64,000 bases of DNA. Origin: Saccharothrix sp. HUAS TT1. GTDB taxonomy: Bacteria; Actinomycetota; Actinomycetes; Mycobacteriales; Pseudonocardiaceae. Numbering within the stretch: the first letter of the stretch is position 1; each line of letters starts with the position of its first letter. Position numbers and translations under genes: made by a program. The notes under the pieces were generated by a model that saw nothing but the letters and a program-made list of their open reading frames with translations, had not been told where the DNA came from and did not search any database. The stretch is taken from the NCBI RefSeq assembly GCF_040744945.1, contig NZ_CP160453.1, positions 4,340,001 to 4,404,000 of the forward strand, given 5' to 3'. Below are positions 58,885 to 64,000 of the stretch, one piece after another.

Positions 58885-60684
58885 TCAGCGGAGGTGTTCG
58901 GCGAACCACGAGACGATCAGGCCCACCACGTCGGCCAACCCGGCCCGGTCCCACTCGTGGCCGACGCCGGGGTGCAGCACCAGCCGCGCCGGTTTGCCCA
59001 GCTCGCGCAGCCTCCGGTACATCCGCTCGGACTCCGCCGGGTCGACCCTGGTGTCGTTCTCGCCGTGCATGATCAGCACCGGCGCGCTCAGCCGGTGGGC
59101 GTGGGTGAGCGGGCTGCGCGCGGTCATCGCGGCCGCGTCGGCCGGGTCGTCGGGGTCGCCGATCCAGTCGACCGCCCGCTTGCGCCAGGTCGGCGGGAAC
59201 GACCGGACGTCGCCGATCAGGTCCGCCGACCCGCACTCGCTCACCCCGGCCCGCCACCGGTGCGGCAGCCTGGTCAGGCAGGACAGCGCGGCGAAGCCGC
59301 CGTACGACGCGCCGTGCACGCCGAGCCGCGTCGTGTCGGCCCACGGCACGCCGTCGAGGACGCCCACCGCCGCCTCCAGGTCGGCGAGGTCGCCGCCGCC
59401 CCAGTCGCGGTAGATCGACCGCTGGTAGCGCAGCCCGTACCCGGACGACCCGCGGACGTTCGGCGCGAGCACGCCGATGCCCGCCGCGAGGAGCGACTGG
59501 ACCAGGGGGTCGAACACGGGGCGCGCCTGCGCTTCCGGTCCGCCGTGGACGGTCATGACCACCGGCGCCGGGCGGTCCGCGCTCGCCGACGGCGGGCGGT
59601 AGAGCAGGCAGGGCACGGCGCCGTCGGCCGTGCGCACGACGGTCGGCGGCACGGCCGCGCCGGGCAGCCGCGCGCCGGAGCGGGTGAGCTGCCGGGCCGT
59701 GCCGGCGGCCGGGTCCACCAGGAACAGGTCGGTCGCCGCGTCCGGCCGGCCGAGCTGGACCAGCAGGTCGCCGGCCGCGGTGAACCGCGGGGCGTGCCCG
59801 TCGAGGCCGAACTCGGTCACCGCGACACCGCGCGGCAGGCCCGTCACGTCCCGCGGTTCGCCGCCCACGTCGGCCCACCTCAGCCGGGTGTAGCCGTCCT
59901 CGTTGAGGCCCCACGCCAACCGCGTGCCGTCCGGTGACAGGGCGGCCCCGTCCACATCGGACTCGGGGGTGTCGATCCAGGTCAGGTCGCCGGTCAGGGA
60001 CAGGACCGCGAGCCCGAGGAAGTCGCGGCCCAGGGTCGTGCACAAGTAGAGGCCGGACGAGTCGGGCAGCCACCCGACCGGGTGGTGCTTCGCCGGTCCT
60101 CCGGCCGGGGTGAGCCGCCGGACCGCCCCGTCGGCGAGGTCGACCGCGAACAGGTCCTGCTCGGTGTTCTGGTGCAGCCGCAGCACGAGCAGCAGCCGCG
60201 AGTCGGGGGAGAAGCCCACCGGCAGGTAGCGGTCGTCGCCGCGCAGCGCGATCCGCACGTCGCCCGTGCGCAGGTCGCGCACCAGCACGTCGAACACCTC
60301 GCGGTCACGGGCGTTGCAGGCGTACGCGAGCAGCGCGCCGTCCGGGCTGTAGGGCTGCCCGGTGCTGCCGTAGGGCACGCCGATCTCGCACCGCACGCCC
60401 TCCTCGGCGGCCAGCCACTCCACCTCGCCCGTCCCGAGGTCCACCTCGGCGAGGCGGTGGTCCTCGCGGCCGTCGGGATCGGTCAGCACCAGCAGGCGCC
60501 GGCCGTCCGGCCGCCACGCGCACCGGCGGACCGATCCGGGCACCTCGACCAGTCGCGGTGGCGTCCCGTCGAGCGGCAGCAGCCACGGTTGCGGACGTCC
60601 GGAGGCGTCGCTCAGGTAGGCGACGCTCCGCCCGTCGGGGCTGGGCTCGGCGCCGGACAGCCACTCGAAGTCGGTCCAGCTCAC
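58885..60684 (-). CDS. S9-family prolyl oligopeptidase-like serine peptidase
   Basis: Residues 1-340 of this 599-residue protein form a beta-propeller with repeated FSPDSRLL/LSPDGTRLAW units, and residues 360-599 an alpha/beta-hydrolase domain. The triad is Ser460 (GASYGG), Asp544 (GENDTRV) and His576 (GVGHEW). Family members cleave peptides after proline or release acyl amino acids. No signal peptide is seen. Start MSWTDFEWLSG at 60684 has GAGGAACGGTGAGC upstream. It is divergent from the ArsR gene and may be repressed by it through the inverted repeat at 60721-60732. Confidence 0.9.
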   Translation of the reverse strand: MSWTDFEWLSGAEPSPDGRSVAYLSDASGRPQPWLLPLDGTPPRLVEVPGSVRRCAWRPDGRRLLVLTDPDGREDHRLAEVDLGTGEVEWLAAEEGVRCEIGVPYGSTGQPYSPDGALLAYACNARDREVFDVLVRDLRTGDVRIALRGDDRYLPVGFSPDSRLLLVLRLHQNTEQDLFAVDLADGAVRRLTPAGGPAKHHPVGWLPDSSGLYLCTTLGRDFLGLAVLSLTGDLTWIDTPESDVDGAALSPDGTRLAWGLNEDGYTRLRWADVGGEPRDVTGLPRGVAVTEFGLDGHAPRFTAAGDLLVQLGRPDAATDLFLVDPAAGTARQLTRSGARLPGAAVPPTVVRTADGAVPCLLYRPPSASADRPAPVVMTVHGGPEAQARPVFDPLVQSLLAAGIGVLAPNVRGSSGYGLRYQRSIYRDWGGGDLADLEAAVGVLDGVPWADTTRLGVHGASYGGFAALSCLTRLPHRWRAGVSECGSADLIGDVRSFPPTWRKRAVDWIGDPDDPADAAAMTARSPLTHAHRLSAPVLIMHGENDTRVDPAESERMYRRLRELGKPARLVLHPGVGHEWDRAGLADVVGLIVSWFAEHLR

Positions 60685-60720
60685 CGTTCCTCCTCGCGGT
60701 GGGGCGACATGCGGCGCATG

Positions 60721-60732
60721 AGTGATTTCACT
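60721..60732. promoter_or_regulatory. Inverted repeat AGTGA-TT-TCACT, possible operator
   Basis: Perfect five-base arms around TT in the AT-richer divergent gap between the S9 peptidase and ArsR genes. A TTGACT sequence on the minus strand nearby could be a -35. Binding by the neighbouring ArsR protein is inference. Confidence 0.4.
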
Positions 60733-60790
60733 TATTGCAACCGATGACAGTCAAGCAAACCAGTGCCGGGCGCGGCAAGGGCGCTTGGGT

Positions 60791-60796
60791 TAACCT
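60791..60796 (+). promoter_or_regulatory. Candidate -10 of the ArsR gene (TAACCT), leaderless layout
   Basis: TAACCT ends six bases before the GTG at 60803, with no Shine-Dalgarno sequence. Confidence 0.4.
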
Positions 60797-60802
60797 CTGC
60801 GC

Positions 60803-61336
60803 GTGCCGCCGCCCGATCACCCCGCCCGCGACGCCACGGTGGAGGAGCTGAAGGCGCTCGCGCACCCGCTGCGGTGGCGCGTCCTGCGGCTGTGCCTGGA
60901 CCGGGCGTGGACCAACAAGGAGCTGTCGGACCGGCTGGGCGTCGCGCCGGCGACCGTGCTGCGGCACGTGCGGGCGCTGGTGAAGACCGGGTTCCTGGCC
61001 GCCGAGCCGGTGCGCAGCGGTGCGCGGGGCGCGTTGGAGCGGCCGTACCGGGCGACCGGTCGGACGTGGCGGCTCGGCCTGGTGGACGTCGAGGGGGAGG
61101 GGCTGGCGCAGCGGGTGGACCTGGCGCTGCTGGCCGCGCACCGGGCCGAGGTGGCGGAGGCCGGTCCGGACGCCAACCGCGAGACGGCCAGGGGCGTGCT
61201 GCGCCTGGGGGCGGCTTCGCAGGCGGAGCTGAAGGCCCGGGTGGAGGAGCTGATCGCCGAGTTCGCCGAGCGCGACGAGCCCGACGGCGAGGCGTTGAGC
61301 TACCTGTGGTCCGTCGTGGCCCGCTTGGAGCGGTAG
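60803..61336 (+). CDS. ArsR-like winged-helix regulator
   Basis: This 177-residue protein has a winged helix over residues 12-70: ELKALAHPLRWRVLRLCLDR, NKELSDRLGVAPATVLRHVR, and the wing GARGALERPYRATG. The C-terminal helical part (100-177) is like the HTH_20 group, with no metal-binding Cys. The GTG start shows the leaderless layout. It is divergent from the S9 peptidase gene and ends facing the LanB-like gene, with a hairpin between. Confidence 0.85.
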   Translation: MPPPDHPARDATVEELKALAHPLRWRVLRLCLDRAWTNKELSDRLGVAPATVLRHVRALVKTGFLAAEPVRSGARGALERPYRATGRTWRLGLVDVEGEGLAQRVDLALLAAHRAEVAEAGPDANRETARGVLRLGAASQAELKARVEELIAEFAERDEPDGEALSYLWSVVARLER

Positions 61337-61353
61337 AGCCGGGAAGTGCCTGT

Positions 61354-61375
61354 GGCCCCGCCCGGGGGCGGGGCC
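61354..61375. terminator. Bidirectional terminator hairpin
   Basis: GGCCCCGCC (61354-61362) pairs with GGCGGGGCC (61367-61375) around a four-base loop, between the convergent ArsR and LanB-like genes. Confidence 0.6.
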
Positions 61376-61403
61376 GTGTGGGGCCGTGTGGGCTTCGGCG
61401 AGG

Positions 61404-63692
61404 TCAGGAAGCCGTGTCGTGCAGGACGAAGCGCAGTTCCGACGTGTAGACCTCCCCCCTGTCGTCGGTCAGCCACGTCTGCTCCGGGGTGGGCAGCATC
61501 TCCGTCACCGTCAGCCTGGCCGAGGCGTCGGCGCGGGCCAGCCGGCGGGCGGCCTTGGCCAGCAGGGTCACCGAGGCCGGGCTGTCGAAGTCGACGAACA
61601 CCGGGCGCGGTTCGGCGGGGGAGGTGAAGAACACGAACCGGGGCAGGTCGTGCCCCGCCCGCCACGCCCTGGCGCCCACGAAGCGCCGCGCCTCGGTCTT
61701 GGCGTCGGCGAAACCCAGCTCCGCCACCGGGAACCGCCACGTCTCCCGCGACACCACCAGCCCGCCCACCCGCACCCTGGGCGTGTGGTCGGCTTCGGGC
61801 AGCACCCGGAAACCGTCGACCACCAGCGTGGTGAGCACGTGGCCGAACACGTCGGCCACCGGGAAGACCGCGCCGTCGGGCAGCACCGCCACCAGCTCGT
61901 CGTCGCGCAGCTCCACCCGCACGTCGGCGCTGCGCGGGGTGCGCGGGCGGTGCGGGTCGGCGGTGTCGTCGACCAGCGCCACGCAGTAGTCCTCGGGGCG
62001 CACCAGGCTCTGGCGGACCCGCGTGGACAACCGGGACCGGTGCTCCTTGGGCAGCAGCGGCAGCAGCCGCGGGCCCGGCACGTCGCGGGTGGTCAGCCCG
62101 ACCAGCTCCGAGCGGTCCGGGTGCTGGTCGAGGTACAGCGACGCGCCCAGGGTGTTCATCGCCACGTGCAGCTCGCCCAGCACCAGGTCGAACTCGCCGC
62201 GCCGCACCGCGTCCACGCCCGCCGCGGCGATCATCACGTCCGGGCTGAGGTAGCGGGCGGCGTTCCAGCCGCCGCCGGGGGAGGCGAACGCCCCGGCCGC
62301 CCGCGCCGAGACCTCCGCCGTCGACAACCGCACGTCCCGCGCGCCCGCCGGCAGGTCCAGCACGTCGGCCCAGCGCCGCCAGAACTCGGCGCGCAGCTCG
62401 GCGAGGTCGGCCACCGCGTCCCGGTGCAGCACCGGCATGCAGGCGAACCAGAACGTCGCCAGGTCCACCGGCCCGGAGGCGTCGAACACCCGCCGCGCGC
62501 CGGCCAGCACCCGCCGCGCCAGCGAGGAGGTCAGCCAGGCGGCGCCGGCCAGCAGCGGCTCCAGCGCGCCCAGCTCCCGCAGCACCGCCCCGCCGAGCCG
62601 GACGGTGGCCGAGCGCCGGGCGTCGGAGTGCGCCAGCGCCCGTCCCGGCGCGGTGGACCCGCCCTTCTCACGGGCCGCCGCGGCGTCGGTCAGCGCCTCG
62701 AACTCCCGCTCCAGCGCCGACATCGCCTCGACCAGCTCGTCCGGAGTGGACGCCCGCGCGACCCGGCCGCGGCCCAGCTCCAACGCCCCCAGCGCGGCGA
62801 GGCCGGGTGCGGCCACCTCGGCGGGCACCCCCTCCAGCCACGTCCGCAGGGCGCGTTCGGGGTGGGAGCCTGCGGGGACCTCCAGCCGCCGCACCAGGTA
62901 CCGGCGGCTTTCCAGCCGCGCCAGGTCGTCGGTGACGTCGCGGCCCAGCTCCTCGCCGATCGCGACGGCGGACCGGGTGCCGTCGCAGAGCGACAGGACC
63001 TCCAGCAGCGGCGCGGCCACCGGTTTCGGCGGGCAGCCCGGCAGGGCCGCCTCGCCGTCGCCGACGCGCACGAACGGCACGCGGCGCGGTGCGACCCACG
63101 GCGCGAGCGCCGGGTCCTCGCCGAGCACGCGGGCCAGCGCGTCGATCGCCCAGCTGGCGAAGTACACGGTGGTCTCGGCGACCAGCCCCTCTCCGGGGTC
63201 GACCTCGACGCCGTCGACGCCGTCGTCCAGCCGACCCCAGCCGACCGGGCCGAAGAAGCCGATGGTGTCGTTCTTGACGCAGAACCGCTGCCAGTAGTGG
63301 GAGATCAGCTCCTCGCGCTGCCGGGTGCGGCTGGTGCGCCCGTCACCCGGCTCCCACTCCAGGAACGGCCGCACCGCCCGGCCGAGCACCGCCCGGTTCT
63401 GCCAGGCGATCGCGCTCTGGAACGCGTCGCCCGCGGCGATGTCCCGCATCTCCAGCGCCGCCTTGGCCGCCGCCGCCTCGAACGCCGCCTCGAAGACCTC
63501 CCACTCCGCGCCCCGCTGGGACTTCGCCGACGCGAACCGGTCGGCCGCCAGCCCCAGCCCTTGCGGGGCCAGCCGCAGCACGCCCTGGGCGGGGAAGCCC
63601 GCGCCGCGCACGCTGAACTGGTCCCACAGCCGCCACCGCCCGCCGGGCAGCGCCCGTTCCCCCCGGGCCGGCCCCTCCCGCTCGTCCGCCAT
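61404..63692 (-). CDS. LanB-like lantibiotic dehydratase (glutamylation-type N domain)
   Basis: This 762-residue protein matches the Lant_dehydr_N domain. The N-terminal FSVRGAGFPAQGVLRLA has the Arg/Gly/Phe pattern of the family start, and YWQRFCVKNDTIGFFGPVGWG the conserved region that binds the glutamyl-tRNA 3' end in LanBs. The C-terminal GFRVLPEADHTPRVRVG is also LanB-like. No SpaB_C elimination domain is present, so this is a split-type enzyme. Full-length LanBs glutamylate Ser/Thr of a RiPP precursor and then eliminate. Its ATG lies one base after the carrier protein stop, so the two are coupled; the partner may be a carrier-bound amino acid or peptide rather than a free precursor. Confidence 0.82.
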   Translation of the reverse strand: MADEREGPARGERALPGGRWRLWDQFSVRGAGFPAQGVLRLAPQGLGLAADRFASAKSQRGAEWEVFEAAFEAAAAKAALEMRDIAAGDAFQSAIAWQNRAVLGRAVRPFLEWEPGDGRTSRTRQREELISHYWQRFCVKNDTIGFFGPVGWGRLDDGVDGVEVDPGEGLVAETTVYFASWAIDALARVLGEDPALAPWVAPRRVPFVRVGDGEAALPGCPPKPVAAPLLEVLSLCDGTRSAVAIGEELGRDVTDDLARLESRRYLVRRLEVPAGSHPERALRTWLEGVPAEVAAPGLAALGALELGRGRVARASTPDELVEAMSALEREFEALTDAAAAREKGGSTAPGRALAHSDARRSATVRLGGAVLRELGALEPLLAGAAWLTSSLARRVLAGARRVFDASGPVDLATFWFACMPVLHRDAVADLAELRAEFWRRWADVLDLPAGARDVRLSTAEVSARAAGAFASPGGGWNAARYLSPDVMIAAAGVDAVRRGEFDLVLGELHVAMNTLGASLYLDQHPDRSELVGLTTRDVPGPRLLPLLPKEHRSRLSTRVRQSLVRPEDYCVALVDDTADPHRPRTPRSADVRVELRDDELVAVLPDGAVFPVADVFGHVLTTLVVDGFRVLPEADHTPRVRVGGLVVSRETWRFPVAELGFADAKTEARRFVGARAWRAGHDLPRFVFFTSPAEPRPVFVDFDSPASVTLLAKAARRLARADASARLTVTEMLPTPEQTWLTDDRGEVYTSELRFVLHDTAS

Positions 63693-63693
63693 C

Positions 63694-63948
63694 TCAGCCG
63701 ACCTCCAGCTCCTGCTCGACCACCGACGCGAGGTCGGCGGGGGACGGGTAGGCGAAGACCAGCGCCACCGGCACGTCCACGCCCAGCGTGGCCTGCAGGC
63801 GCGCGGTGATCTGGAACGCGGCCAGCGAGTCGCCGCCCGCCTCGAAGAAGTCGCTCTCGGAGTCGAGCGACGGGTTGGCCAGCGCCTCGCGGTAGACGTC
63901 GACGACGAGGTCGGTCAGCTCGGTCGCGGTGATGCCGATGGCGGTCAT
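63694..63948 (-). CDS. Acyl/peptidyl carrier protein
   Basis: This 84-residue protein has the classical four-helix carrier fold. The phosphopantetheine site is Ser41 in FFEAGGDSLAAFQ; VPVALVFAYPSPADLASVVE is helix III/IV, and the sequence is most like stand-alone NRPS carrier proteins. The ATG is preceded by GAGGAGACC. It must be activated by a phosphopantetheinyl transferase and loaded by an adenylating enzyme that is not in the window. It is translated just before the LanB-like gene. Confidence 0.92.
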   Translation of the reverse strand: MTAIGITATELTDLVVDVYREALANPSLDSESDFFEAGGDSLAAFQITARLQATLGVDVPVALVFAYPSPADLASVVEQELEVG

Positions 63949-64000
63949 GGTCGGTCTCCTCTGGTGGTGGTGCGGTGGTCGACGTGCGGTGGTGGGACGG

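Noticed and set aside
1..64000. rRNA, tRNA, prophage and insertion-sequence elements
   Set aside because: None was recognised by eye: no transposase or integrase-like protein, no tRNA-like clover-leaf core, no rRNA segment. A dedicated search could still reveal short RNAs.

Overview
The window is very GC-rich DNA from an actinobacterium. GTG starts are common and genes are tightly packed. It carries the complete Pup-proteasome substrate-tagging locus (dop, pup, prcB, prcA, pafA, pafB, pafC) followed by tatA, tatC, a helY-type helicase, a DUF4333 protein, a 5'-3' exonuclease and a PepE-type peptidase. That gene order follows the Mycobacterium tuberculosis Rv2089c-Rv2112c neighbourhood. Together with the RHS, GlxA, LCP and LanB-like genes it suggests a member of Pseudonocardiales, perhaps Saccharothrix-, Lentzea- or Actinosynnema-like. 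The genus is inference.

Layout. 1-4.0 kb: truncated aldo/keto reductase, DUF6191-like membrane protein, Nudix hydrolase, and a divergent FtsX-type permease. 4.0-10.6 kb: dop-pup-prcB-prcA, then a PAP2-lipid kinase fusion on the opposite strand, then pafA. 10.7-12.8 kb: an ArsR regulator, a frameshifted SRPBCC gene and a nitroreductase, inserted between pafA and pafB. 13.0-21.0 kb: pafB-pafC, a small membrane protein, tatA-tatC, a second lipid kinase, a hypothetical protein and helY. 21.1-27.9 kb: DUF4333 protein, Eis-like acetyltransferase, hypothetical protein, exonuclease, PepE, Lrp/AsnC regulator, class IV aminotransferase. 28.0-33.7 kb: two DJ-1/PfpI genes, an ECF sigma factor with a SnoaL-like tail, an MFS transporter, an array of three hexapeptide micro-ORFs, and a diguanylate cyclase. 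33.8-38.1 kb: a CHAT-TPR protein and a P1 peptidase. 38.4-49.5 kb: a secreted LamG giant, an RHS giant with a metalloprotease-like C-terminus, and a coupled lipoprotein. 49.5-61.3 kb: PLP decarboxylase, DEAD-box helicase, Gfo/Idh/MocA oxidoreductase, P-loop kinase, an ECF sigma-LCP pair, DUF4032 kinase-like protein, YdcF-like protein, S9 peptidase and ArsR regulator. 61.4-64.0 kb: a LanB-like dehydratase and a carrier protein, the edge of a probable natural-product cluster.

How they work together. PafA ligates Pup to lysines, Dop removes it, and PrcA/PrcB form the 20S core. The ATPase Mpa/ARC is not in the window. PafB and PafC are the WYL-type DNA-damage activator pair, and the helY promoter carries a PafBC-like motif. 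TatA and TatC form a minimal Tat translocase.

The most unusual signals are: three tandem ribosome-binding-site-preceded ORFs encoding (M)RDKIW (32109-32269); the LanB-like/carrier-protein pair; the LamG-RHS-lipoprotein operon; and a repeated leaderless promoter layout in which a TAnnnT hexamer lies 6-8 bases before the start codon of at least nine genes.
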